Assembly (NCBI GenBank): GCA_964495465.1
Contig: CAZBWE010000078.1
Location: 1 to 9,985, forward strand
Reading direction: 5' to 3'
Source of the DNA: CAZBWE01 sp964495465
Lineage (GTDB): Bacteria > Planctomycetota > Phycisphaerae > Sedimentisphaerales > Anaerobacaceae
DNA: 9,985 nt
Part shown: one piece after another, positions 1 through 5,606 of the stretch
Layout of the letters: the number at the start of each line of letters is the position of its first letter
Position numbering within the stretch: the stretch's first letter is position 1
Translations under genes and position numbers: made by a program
Notes under the pieces: model-generated
What the model was told of the DNA's origin: nothing
What the model saw: only the letters and a program-made list of their open reading frames with translations
The model's database searches: none

Positions 1-54
1 GTTGCCAGGACAGGATTTTGAATCCTGCGCGTCTGCCGGTTCCGCCACTTCGGC
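1..54 (-). tRNA. tRNA-Leu (anticodon CAA), 3' part cut by window edge
   Basis: On the minus strand the sequence starts GCCGAAG (acceptor 5' strand), followed by U8 and a D-arm with GGCGGAAC...GGCAGAC. The anticodon stem CAGGA/TCCTG closes a 7-base loop TTCAAAA, so the anticodon is CAA, which reads the Leu codon UUG. The bases after the anticodon stem begin a long variable arm, as expected of a class II leucine tRNA. The variable arm, T-arm and acceptor 3' strand lie beyond position 1 and cannot be checked. A near-consensus promoter sits just upstream. Confidence 0.93.
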
Positions 55-68
55 CTAACATCTCAATG

Positions 69-97
69 ATTATTGACTATTGAAATCGAATTGTCAA
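69..97 (-). promoter_or_regulatory. sigma70-type promoter of tRNA-Leu
   Basis: On the minus strand there is a perfect -35 box TTGACA (97-92), a 17-base spacer and a -10 box AATAAT (74-69, five of six consensus bases). The -10 box ends 14 bases before the mature tRNA 5' end, which leaves room for a very short leader to be removed by RNase P. Position, spacing and match are all as expected for a stable-RNA promoter. Confidence 0.75.
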
Positions 98-197
98 CGC
101 CAAAATCCCACCACGGTAAGTTTGACCTTTTACAACTCACCAATCAGCAAATTAACTAACTTGTCCCGAATCTTTTTATTGGGATTTGTTAGTGGTT

Positions 198-330
198 TTT
201 GTTTTGAACATTTGAATTTTGGTAATTCGGATTTGTTTCGGATTCTCGCCTCGGCGTAGCCTTAGCGAAGCCGGGTAGGATTTAGATACTTGTCCCGCCA
301 TAGCCTCAGCGACGGCGGATTCGAATTTCA
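198..330 (+). repeat. dispersed intergenic repeat, copy A, with two inserted palindromic modules
   Basis: Three exact blocks here recur in the same order in the nifU-nifS intergenic region on the other strand: 24 bp (198-221 = 8952-8929), 11 bp GATACTTGTCC (285-295 = 8904-8894) and 13 bp GGATTCGAATTTC (317-329 = 8879-8867). Between the blocks, copy A carries two GC-rich palindromic modules that copy B lacks: 248-276 (CGGC...GCCG) and 294-319 (CCGCC...GGCGG). Parts of the backbone run in 7-bp steps (GTTTTGA, ACATTTG, AATTTTG; GGATTCG, AATTTCA). The right end overlaps the stop codon of the neighbouring zinc-ribbon gene by two bases. Together with the promoter and the unremarkable AT-rich stretch 98-197, this accounts for the gene-free 55-327 interval. 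Confidence 0.75.
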
Positions 331-1188
331 ATCGTCCCCTCTATCCATCAGACCGGGGAAAACATTTTGCAGGGCCCTGTCGAAACTGGTTGTATATACA
401 ATGCATATCGAGAAAGTTATCGCCCAATACAATTTGAAGATATAGTTGCAGAGCACAAAAATGACCATAACTGCTATCAGGCCGAGAATAATCTGAAAGA
501 ACGTGGCTTTACGGTCGCTTATACAATCTTCGTCGATAATCCTGAATCCAAACATTAGCAGCAGTAGAATACTGTTGATTATGTTCCATATCGGAAAGAC
601 AAGCAGCCAGTTGAAAACGGCATTTCTTAGCACATACACACCTGCAATAATACCAATAGCCGCATTTCCCAAGACGGCGGAGAATAACATATATTTGTTT
701 TTGTAGTCGGCTTCTTCAACAGTTTCTATATTGGATATCACGGCATGATAAATACAAACACCAAAGCACAACATACATGATGACAAGAAATAAATACGCC
801 AATAAGTATGCATATGGTGAATCAAGTCTCGCATCCCGATATTTATCACAAATAGCAGAATCAACGTCACTACCATCAGGAGTATCGATAGTTTATCGTA
901 CGTAGGAACAAGAAAACCAAAACTCTCTTTAAAGAGCTCTATCGCCGCATCTGCCTGCGGATCAGGCCCTAAATTAATGTCCCTTTCCCATTGTGCTAAA
1001 ACACGCTGTTTGGGCCGCTTGGACCGGTCGGGCATTGGCTCTTTGTCCCAGCTGATGGCGGGTCTGCCTTTGGTCGTTTTTGGAACAACCAGTATATGCT
1101 GGCAATTGGGGCATTTCCCTCTCTTGCCATACCCATCGTCACGCGCCAGGATTCTCTGCCCACAATAAATGCACCTAAACCGTATCAC
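328..1188 (-). CDS. zinc-ribbon, multi-pass membrane protein of unknown function
   Basis: 286 residues. The start is GTG (1188), seven bases downstream of AAGGG; no ATG near the N terminus would keep the zinc ribbon. Residues 6-29 form a zinc ribbon (C6-x2-C9 ... C26-P-N-C29), which presumably binds one Zn. Residues 40-80 are a polar, basic linker (PKTTKGRP, RSKRPKQR). About six hydrophobic membrane segments follow (roughly 101-118, 131-151, 168-187, 191-214, 230-250, 253-267). The C terminus is short and acidic (MDRGDD). Proteins with this N-terminal ribbon joined to a membrane domain are frequent in Planctomycetota, which is general knowledge, not a search result. I do not recognise the membrane domain, so no function is given. 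It lies downstream of proB in the same direction, but about 330 bp of repeats separate them, so co-transcription is doubtful. Confidence 0.85.
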   Translation of the reverse strand: MIRFRCIYCGQRILARDDGYGKRGKCPNCQHILVVPKTTKGRPAISWDKEPMPDRSKRPKQRVLAQWERDINLGPDPQADAAIELFKESFGFLVPTYDKLSILLMVVTLILLFVINIGMRDLIHHMHTYWRIYFLSSCMLCFGVCIYHAVISNIETVEEADYKNKYMLFSAVLGNAAIGIIAGVYVLRNAVFNWLLVFPIWNIINSILLLLMFGFRIIDEDCISDRKATFFQIILGLIAVMVIFVLCNYIFKLYWAITFSICIVYTTSFDRALQNVFPGLMDRGDD

Positions 1189-1211
1189 GTCTTAACCCTT
1201 GACTCCCTGAA

Positions 1212-1241
1212 AGTATTGTTTCTGAAAAGACAGTATTGCTT
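1212..1241 (-). promoter_or_regulatory. direct repeat upstream of the zinc-ribbon gene, possible regulatory site
   Basis: The 10-mer AGTATTG(T/C)TT occurs at 1212-1221 and again at 1232-1241, with one mismatch and exactly 20 bp apart (about two helical turns). It lies 24-53 bp upstream of the GTG start at 1188. The spacing would suit a protein binding one face of the DNA, but no known operator is recognised. Confidence 0.25.
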
Positions 1242-1247
1242 TTCCTG

Positions 1248-1304
1248 TCATTCCCGCGTAAGTCGCCGACGCTCCAAAGCTATAGCAACGGAGCGCGGGA
1301 ATCC
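1248..1304. repeat. 57-bp palindromic MITE-like element, copy 1
   Basis: Outer arms ATTCCCGCG (1250-1258) and CGCGGGAAT (1294-1302) are perfect inverted repeats. The interior holds GCTCC/GGAGC (1271-1275/1290-1294) and the self-complementary GCTATAGC. Nearly the whole unit recurs at 7350-7407 with five substitutions between 1248 and 1304. Two of these are a paired change in the outer stem (C1255-G1297 here, T7358-A7400 there). TGTCATTCC...GGAATCCA ends are typical of small non-autonomous palindromic elements found dispersed in many bacterial genomes. There is no coding capacity. Confidence 0.75.
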
Positions 1305-1312
1305 ATATTTAG

Positions 1313-1331
1313 CCCGCCGTTTCACGGCGGG
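1313..1331. repeat. short perfect hairpin
   Basis: CCCGCCGT (1313-1320) and ACGGCGGG (1324-1331) form an 8-bp stem with a 3-base loop. It lies about 190 bp past the proB stop on the minus strand. No T-run follows on either strand, so an intrinsic terminator is not supported. It is more likely part of the repeat cluster that fills 1245-1530. Confidence 0.55.
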
Positions 1332-1381
1332 TTATTTAGCCGTCGCCGGAACGGCCACGTTTCAAACTTCACGCCCTGCCC

Positions 1382-1411
1382 GCCTTGGCATAGCCCTTTG
1401 CAAAGCCGGGT
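1382..1411. repeat. GC-rich palindromic module, near-copy of 248-276
   Basis: This 30-mer aligns to 248-276 with one inserted base and four substitutions. The shared core is TAGCC-TT-GC-AAGCCGGGT. Related modules occur at 294-319 and, in reverse complement, inside both MITE-like elements (1264-1287, 7367-7390). The interval 1332-1464 around it has no gene that I can support. Confidence 0.6.
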
Positions 1412-1464
1412 CCCCCGTCTTCTGCTTCTTAATTCAGTGTTCCTTGTTCGATATTCGATTTCAT

Positions 1465-1527
1465 CCTCCATCCTTTGTCCTCCGTCCGGTACCCGGTATC
1501 CAGAATCGAGCATCCAGTATCAAGCAT
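1465..1527 (-). repeat. heptad-periodic array at the proB 3' end
   Basis: Read on the minus strand, positions 1527 down to 1465 split into nine consecutive 7-mers. Most start with A and all end in G, most in GG: for example ATGCTTG, ATACTGG, ATGCTCG and ATTCTGG, then ACGGAGG, ACAAAGG and ATGGAGG. The proB stop codon TGA (1522-1520) lies inside the first two units, so the last codons of proB come from the array. Periodicity fades below 1464. It resembles in style the short tandem heptamer repeats known from other bacteria, but no family assignment is made. Confidence 0.65.
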
Positions 1528-2644
1528 CGATGATTACGATATCTTCCGGTATCGCAACAACGTCGCGGTGTTTTGGCCCGAGGATTTTGCGAATCTCGGA
1601 GCTGTGTTTGCCGGCAAGCGATTTTAACTGCGTGCTGCTCAGATTCGTTACCGCCTTTGCGTTATCGTTCAGCATAACTACCGCACCCGCTTCGAACGTT
1701 CCCTCGATGCCGGCTACTCCGCTGGGAAGTAAGCTCTTGTGATTTTTAACCGCCTTCATTGCCCCATCGTCGATGCGTATCGTCCCGGAAGGCGTGCTGT
1801 TTAGAATCCACCTTGCACGGTTGCTTAATTTTCGTTTGGACAAAAATAGCGTGCCGATTTCCTCGCCTGCGATAATTTTCCCGATTATGTTTTTTATCCT
1901 TCCGTTGGCCAGCACCATACGGCATCCGGCGTTGGATGCGATTTTTGCTGCCTCGATTTTTGTCTTCATTCCGCCGGTGCCGTGCTCGCTGCCTTTGCCG
2001 CCCGCAGACTTAATGATATCATCCGTTATCTCGAACACCGCAGGTATCGGCTGAGCGTCGGAATGCACTCGCGGGTTCTTATCGTAGAGTGCGTCAATAT
2101 CGCTGAGCATAATAAGCAGGTCCGCATCGAGCTTGCTGGCGGTAAGTGCGCTTAGTTTATCGTTATCTCCGAAGGCCGTGCCAATCTCATCAGTGCTTAC
2201 GCTGTCGTTTTCATTCAGGATGGGCACAACGCCTAATTTCAAAAGTGTCTCGATGGAGTTGCGAAGGTTAAGATATGTTTTTCGATTGTTGAAGACCTCT
2301 GCGGTAAGCAGCACTTGAGCGACGGTAACGCCGTAGCGGGTGAACGCCTTTCTGTATTCAGCCATCAACAACGGCTGTCCGATTGCCGCACACGCCTGCC
2401 GCATCTTTATATCGTGTCCTTTCTTTGCTCCTGTCGACCTGCCCCCCTGTTCCTTTGATAACTGACCCCTCCCCATCCCGATGGCGCCGGAGCTGATGAT
2501 AACCACCTGCCTGCCGGTTTTCAGTAGTGCTGCTATCTGCAGGGCAATTTTCCCGACATACCCCGTATTTACACCGCTGCCCCTGGTCAGTATATTAGTG
2601 CCTATCTTTACGACGATTCGTTTTACATTTTCAAAATTTCGCAT
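1520..2644 (-). CDS. proB: glutamate 5-kinase (ProB) with C-terminal PUA domain
   Basis: 374 residues. Phosphorylates L-glutamate with ATP to gamma-glutamyl phosphate in the cytoplasm, the first step of proline synthesis. Residues 1-265 form the amino-acid kinase fold: VVKIGTN with the conserved Lys13, the SSGAIGMG loop (51-58), NENDSVSTDEIG (144-155), FGDND (158-162) and the nucleotide-site GTGGMKTKIEAAKIA (222-236). Residues about 280-360 form the PUA domain. Compared with E. coli ProB, the stretch between GAIGMG and the AIGQ motif is about 8 residues longer and Lys/Gly-rich (62-78). The start is ATG at 2644; there is no convincing Shine-Dalgarno, and a possible promoter ends only about 8 bp upstream. 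proA is not in the window. The stop codon lies in a heptad repeat array. Feedback inhibition by proline is usual in the family but is not shown here. Confidence 0.95.
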   Translation of the reverse strand: MRNFENVKRIVVKIGTNILTRGSGVNTGYVGKIALQIAALLKTGRQVVIISSGAIGMGRGQLSKEQGGRSTGAKKGHDIKMRQACAAIGQPLLMAEYRKAFTRYGVTVAQVLLTAEVFNNRKTYLNLRNSIETLLKLGVVPILNENDSVSTDEIGTAFGDNDKLSALTASKLDADLLIMLSDIDALYDKNPRVHSDAQPIPAVFEITDDIIKSAGGKGSEHGTGGMKTKIEAAKIASNAGCRMVLANGRIKNIIGKIIAGEEIGTLFLSKRKLSNRARWILNSTPSGTIRIDDGAMKAVKNHKSLLPSGVAGIEGTFEAGAVVMLNDNAKAVTNLSSTQLKSLAGKHSSEIRKILGPKHRDVVAIPEDIVIIDA

Positions 2645-2652
2645 ATAGCCAG

Positions 2653-2681
2653 ATATTAGTGTATTACCTGTAATTCTTCAA
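2653..2681 (-). promoter_or_regulatory. candidate proB promoter, nearly leaderless
   Basis: On the minus strand TTGAAG (2681-2676), a 17-base spacer and TAATAT (2658-2653) give four of six matches in each box. A start about seven bases downstream would fall almost at the proB ATG (2644), giving a leaderless or nearly leaderless mRNA. This would fit the missing Shine-Dalgarno. The boxes are only moderate matches. Confidence 0.35.
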
Positions 2682-2814
2682 TAGCAATTAACATTCTGAA
2701 TCATTTTTCGTCATTTACAGCGTAGCTGGGTGCTCCGGCCTTCTTAAAAAACCATTTTTAGAGCCGATTTTGCTAAACTGAAATCAGTGCTGTTATTGCT
2801 AAAAACTTACAAAC

Positions 2815-2829
2815 TTCGATAACATCGAA
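2815..2829. promoter_or_regulatory. operator-like inverted repeat
   Basis: Perfect 6-bp arms TTCGAT and ATCGAA are separated by three bases, about midway between the divergent proB and trpB2 genes. The size suits a dimeric repressor site, but no regulator is known for it, and a short repeat in AT-rich DNA could be chance. Confidence 0.25.
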
Positions 2830-2944
2830 CAAAATCTTATTATTTCAGGAATTTGTCCATTTTATAATTATTTATCGGAATTTGGTCTTAAAACGCTTCC
2901 GTATTTCTATAGCGAAAAACCATCAATTCGGGTGAATATCAGGT

Positions 2945-2973
2945 TTGCCGGTGACACAAAAAATTTTTATAAG
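2945..2973 (+). promoter_or_regulatory. candidate trpB2 promoter
   Basis: TTGCCG (2945-2950), a 17-base spacer and TATAAG (2968-2973) match sigma70 boxes at four and five of six bases. It would give a leader of about 120 bases. A second, weaker candidate is TTGACT (3001-3006) with TAAAAC (3024-3029), also 17 bases apart. The sequence alone cannot choose between them. Confidence 0.35.
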
Positions 2974-3101
2974 ACGTGTGGATTTATAGAATTGCCGCAT
3001 TTGACTTTTGCATATACGAGCAATAAAACTCAGTTTTTTAGCATTCGTTGCCGATTATAAAGATGAATAGATGAATTAACCTTAAACTCAGGAGAATTTA
3101 A

Positions 3102-4493
3102 ATGAATAACATCAAAATTCCGCTGGATGAGAGCGACATCCCGCGTCAATGGTACAATTTAGCGGCTGACCTGCCCACCCCGCCGCTCCCGCCGCTTGGG
3201 CCTGATGGTAAACCAATCGGGCCGGAAATGCTCGCGCCTGTCTTTCCGATGAACCTCATCGAACAGGAGGTGAGCACGAAAAGATGGATAGATATCCCGG
3301 AGGAAATCCTCGACATACTTTATCGCTGGCGGCCGACACCGCTGCGAAGAGCGGTATATCTGGAAAAATATCTTGATACACCAGCACGTATATACTTCAA
3401 AGATGAAAGCGTCAGCCCGCCCGGAAGCCATAAACCAAATACAGCGGTAGCTCAGGCATGGTATAACAAACAGTTTGGAATCAAGAAGATAACAACTGAG
3501 ACCGGGGCCGGCCAATGGGGCAGCGCCCTGGCATTTGCCTGCAAGCTGCTTGAGCTCGAGTGTAAGGTCTTTATGGTCAGAATAAGTTTCGACCAGAAGC
3601 CGTTCAGGAAAATGATGATGCAGGTATGGGGTGCAAACTGCGTGGCAAGCCCAAGCCCGGAAACAAATGCCGGCAGAAAAGTGCTGGAAGAAATGCCTGA
3701 TACACCCGGCAGTCTGGGAATTGCCATCAGTGAGGCCATTGAGCAGGCCGTAACCGATAAATCCGGCAAGACCCGCTATTCGCTGGGAAGCGTGCTTAAT
3801 CATGTCCTTCTTCATCAAACAATAATAGGTCTTGAGGCGAAGAAACAGATGGCCCAAATAGGTGAGAAATCGCCTGATATAGTTATTGGCTGTGCCGGTG
3901 GCGGAAGCAACTTTGCGGGTCTTTCTTTCCCGTTTGTTGCTGATAAGATTAACGGCGCCGACATCAAGATAGTTCCTGTCGAGCCGACCGCTTGTCCGAC
4001 GATGACTCGCGGGCCGTTCGCTTATGATTTTGGCGACACCGCTTGCACAACACCGCTTCTTGCTATGTTTACGCTCGGACACGCATTTATTCCGCCTCCG
4101 ATTCACGCCGGCGGGCTCCGATATCATGGTATGGCACCGCTGATTTGCCAGGCGATTGTCGAAGGTCTGATGGAGCCGAGGGCATACCATCAGTTAGAGT
4201 CATACGAAGCCGCTCTAATATGGGCCAGGACCGAAGGATTTATTCCAGCTCCCGAGACAAGCCAGGCCTTGGCGGCTGTTATTGATGAGGCCAAGAAGGC
4301 AAAAGAGGAAGGTAAAGAAAAAATGATTTTATTCAACTACAGCGGACATGGGCTGATGGACCTGACGGGATACGATGCTTATCTTTCAGGAAAGCTCACC
4401 GACTTTGAGCTGCCAGAAACGGAACTGAAAAAATATACCAAAGCTCTTGAAAGTTATCCGAAAGCAGAGGTAAGAAAAAGCGGTAAATGGTAA
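3102..4493 (+). CDS. trpB2: TrpB2-type tryptophan synthase beta-like enzyme
   Basis: 463 residues, longer than classical TrpB (about 400) and with the long N-terminal extension (1-75) of the TrpB2 class. It is a PLP enzyme joining indole and L-serine to give L-tryptophan. The PLP-binding Lys is K111 in GSHKPNTA; TETGAGQWG (132-140) holds the catalytic Glu133; CAGGGSNFAG (264-273) is the phosphate-binding loop; EGFIPAPETSQAL (378-390) and NYSGHGLMDL (412-421) are the conserved C-terminal parts. A strong ribosome site AGGAG (3090-3094) lies seven bases before the ATG. No trpA or other trp gene is in the window. TrpB2 proteins generally lack the residues for stable TrpA pairing and are thought to salvage indole, so a stand-alone or salvage role is the best inference. 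The porin gene follows 44 bases later on the same strand. Confidence 0.93.
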   Translation: MNNIKIPLDESDIPRQWYNLAADLPTPPLPPLGPDGKPIGPEMLAPVFPMNLIEQEVSTKRWIDIPEEILDILYRWRPTPLRRAVYLEKYLDTPARIYFKDESVSPPGSHKPNTAVAQAWYNKQFGIKKITTETGAGQWGSALAFACKLLELECKVFMVRISFDQKPFRKMMMQVWGANCVASPSPETNAGRKVLEEMPDTPGSLGIAISEAIEQAVTDKSGKTRYSLGSVLNHVLLHQTIIGLEAKKQMAQIGEKSPDIVIGCAGGGSNFAGLSFPFVADKINGADIKIVPVEPTACPTMTRGPFAYDFGDTACTTPLLAMFTLGHAFIPPPIHAGGLRYHGMAPLICQAIVEGLMEPRAYHQLESYEAALIWARTEGFIPAPETSQALAAVIDEAKKAKEEGKEKMILFNYSGHGLMDLTGYDAYLSGKLTDFELPETELKKYTKALESYPKAEVRKSGKW

Positions 4494-4524
4494 AAAAGTT
4501 TTTTTAGGTCAATCTGAGTTTTTT

Positions 4525-4530
4525 AAAGGG
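4525..4530 (+). promoter_or_regulatory. ribosome binding site that decides the porin start
   Basis: AAAGGG lies seven bases before the ATG at 4538, but only one base before the in-frame ATG at 4532. The second ATG is therefore the likely start, and it gives a clean signal peptide beginning MRKGLL. Confidence 0.65.
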
Positions 4531-4537
4531 AATGATT

Positions 4538-5508
4538 ATGAGAAAAGGACTTTTAGTGAGTGTGGGGGTCTTGTTGGCAGCAGTAAGTATGGTCAATGCT
4601 CAGGAATCCGGATTGCATGGGGCGGTAGGTGTGGAATTCAGCAGCAAATACGTCTGGAGAGGATTCGACGTTTACGATGACCACTCTGCAATCCATCCGT
4701 TTATTGACGTGGATTTGTTTGGCACAGGTTTTGGTATTAACACAACTGCACACAGGGCCAATTCAAGCGGTTTTGAGCTGAATGAACGCTGGGATTACAA
4801 CTTTTACTATCAGAACCGAATGTTTTCTGATAAGCCCTATGCAACTAACTACAGGGTCGGATACGTCTATTACAATTATCCGGACAGAACCAGTCACACA
4901 ACTCAAAGCATAGACCTGCAGGAAGTTCATGCAATCTTTTCCTGGCCGAATATTTTGCCGGTCGAAGGATTAGTTCCTTCATATGTCCTTGTAAAGCTAT
5001 GGCCTTCTAATAGCGGGACAATGGTGGGCGCTGCTTCGCCTACCGGAGGAACCGCCTCCGGCTGGGCGCATATCTTTATGCTCGACTATGGCCTGAAGAT
5101 CACTTGCCCCATTACAGGGGACCCAAGAACTCTGAATTTGCACTCAGAATTTGTTTATAACGACGGCGTCAGCCCAACCGGCAGCAATGTTGACCAGGAC
5201 TGGTCAAATGCTGTTTTTGGTATCTCAACAGAATTTGACCTTGGCAAAAATCTTTCCTTTACTCCGGGTTTCTTTTATCANNNNNNNNNNNNNNNNNNNN
5301 NNNNNNNNNNNNNNNNNNNNNNNNNNNNNNNNNNNNNNNNNNNNNNNNNNNNNNNNNNNNNNNNNNNNNNNNNNNNNNNNCAACAGAATTTGACCTTGGC
5401 AAAAATCTTTCCTTTACTCCGGGTTTCTTTTATCAGTCATCCTGGGATGATTCGGTCAATAAGGAAGACGAATATTGGGTAAGCTTGAAGGCAATGTATA
5501 AATTCTAA
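4538..5508 (+). CDS. TorF-family-like outer-membrane porin, interrupted by a false assembly gap
   Basis: A signal peptide MRKGLLVSVGVLLAAVSMVNA (charged start, hydrophobic core, V-N-A before Gln22) is followed by a beta-barrel-like protein rich in alternating aromatic strands. The N-terminal barrel motif SSKYVWRGFDVYDD and the later FGISTEFDLGKNLSFTPGFFY resemble the TorF/Gcw_chp putative porin family of the outer membrane; substrate unknown. Positions 5281-5380 are Ns, flanked by the same 55 bp on both sides (5226-5280 and 5381-5435). Deleting the Ns and one copy keeps the frame, removes the frameshift that would otherwise give a false C terminus, and yields 271 residues ending ...WVSLKAMYKF. 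A C-terminal Phe is the usual barrel-assembly signal. The gene lies 44 bp after trpB2 and may be co-transcribed; a strong terminator follows. Confidence 0.82.
5226..5280 (+). other. left copy of a 55-bp duplicated contig end
   Basis: Identical base for base to 5381-5435 across the N gap. Contig ends that share exactly such a stretch are typical of k-mer assembly followed by scaffolding without merging. See the gap entry. Confidence 0.85.
5281..5380. other. 100-N scaffold gap, probably false
   Basis: Exactly 100 Ns, a conventional unknown-length gap. The flanks repeat the same 55 bp, and joining them (removing 155 bases) restores an open frame of 272 codons including the stop. The gap therefore most likely hides nothing. 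Confidence 0.85.
5381..5435 (+). other. right copy of a 55-bp duplicated contig end
   Basis: Identical to 5226-5280. Only one copy should exist in the genome if the gap is false. The last 73 coding bases of the porin (5436-5508) follow in frame with the left copy. Confidence 0.85.
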
Positions 5509-5541
5509 AACATTGTTTCCGGTTTATTACTTTTCTTTATT

Positions 5542-5576
5542 AGAGGCCGGTTTTGAAAACCGGCCTCTTGTTTTTT
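5542..5576 (+). terminator. strong intrinsic terminator after the porin gene
   Basis: Perfect 13-base arms AGAGGCCGGTTTT (5542-5554) and AAAACCGGCCTCT (5556-5568) form a GC-rich hairpin, followed by TTGTTTTTT (5568-5576). It lies 33 bases after the porin stop and closes the trpB2-porin unit. It also overlaps a promoter for the next gene. Confidence 0.93.
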
Positions 5577-5581
5577 ATAAT
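5553..5581 (+). promoter_or_regulatory. sigma70 promoter overlaid on the terminator
   Basis: TTGAAA (5553-5558, five of six) lies at the tip of the terminator hairpin. After a 17-base spacer made of the right arm and T-run comes a perfect -10 TATAAT (5576-5581). The expected start near 5588 gives a leader of about 19 bases for the radical SAM gene at 5607. No other promoter is evident in the 98 bp between the two genes. Confidence 0.6.
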
Positions 5582-5606
5582 CCTGAAATAACGTGATTGT
5601 CGAAAA

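Larger units (their letters stand above)
2645..3101. other. AT-rich divergent intergenic region between proB and trpB2
   Basis: 457 bp with no supportable gene. It must hold the promoters for both divergent genes. An operator-like inverted repeat TTCGAT-AAC-ATCGAA lies at 2815-2829. I checked for a T-box or trp-leader layout upstream of trpB2 and saw no leader peptide with Trp codons, no T-box consensus and no terminator/antiterminator pair. Confidence 0.6.

Noticed and set aside
1322..1513. Minus-strand 63-codon frame downstream of proB
   Set aside because: It is the translation of the heptad array and palindromic repeats; no ribosome site or domain.
1096..1742. Overlapping plus-strand frames of 145 and 168 codons
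   Set aside because: They run through the zinc-ribbon gene start, the repeat cluster and the proB 3' end; their composition is that of translated repeats and antisense proB.
2690..3101. T-box, trp attenuator or riboswitch before trpB2
   Set aside because: No Trp-rich leader peptide, no T-box consensus and no terminator/antiterminator hairpins were found in the leader.
3159..4190. 343-codon open frame antisense to trpB2
   Set aside because: The plus strand has an unmistakable TrpB2 with all catalytic motifs; the antisense translation is Arg/His/Cys-rich with no motif and no ribosome site, a typical shadow frame.
5226..5435. Genuine tandem duplication inside the porin gene
   Set aside because: Exact identity, placement right at both edges of the Ns and frame restoration on merging all favour an unmerged contig overlap.
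5436..5482. C-terminal end of the porin frame as read through the Ns
   Set aside because: The frame after the gap is shifted by the 100 Ns plus the duplicated 55 bp; the merged frame ends at 5508 with a proper barrel C terminus.
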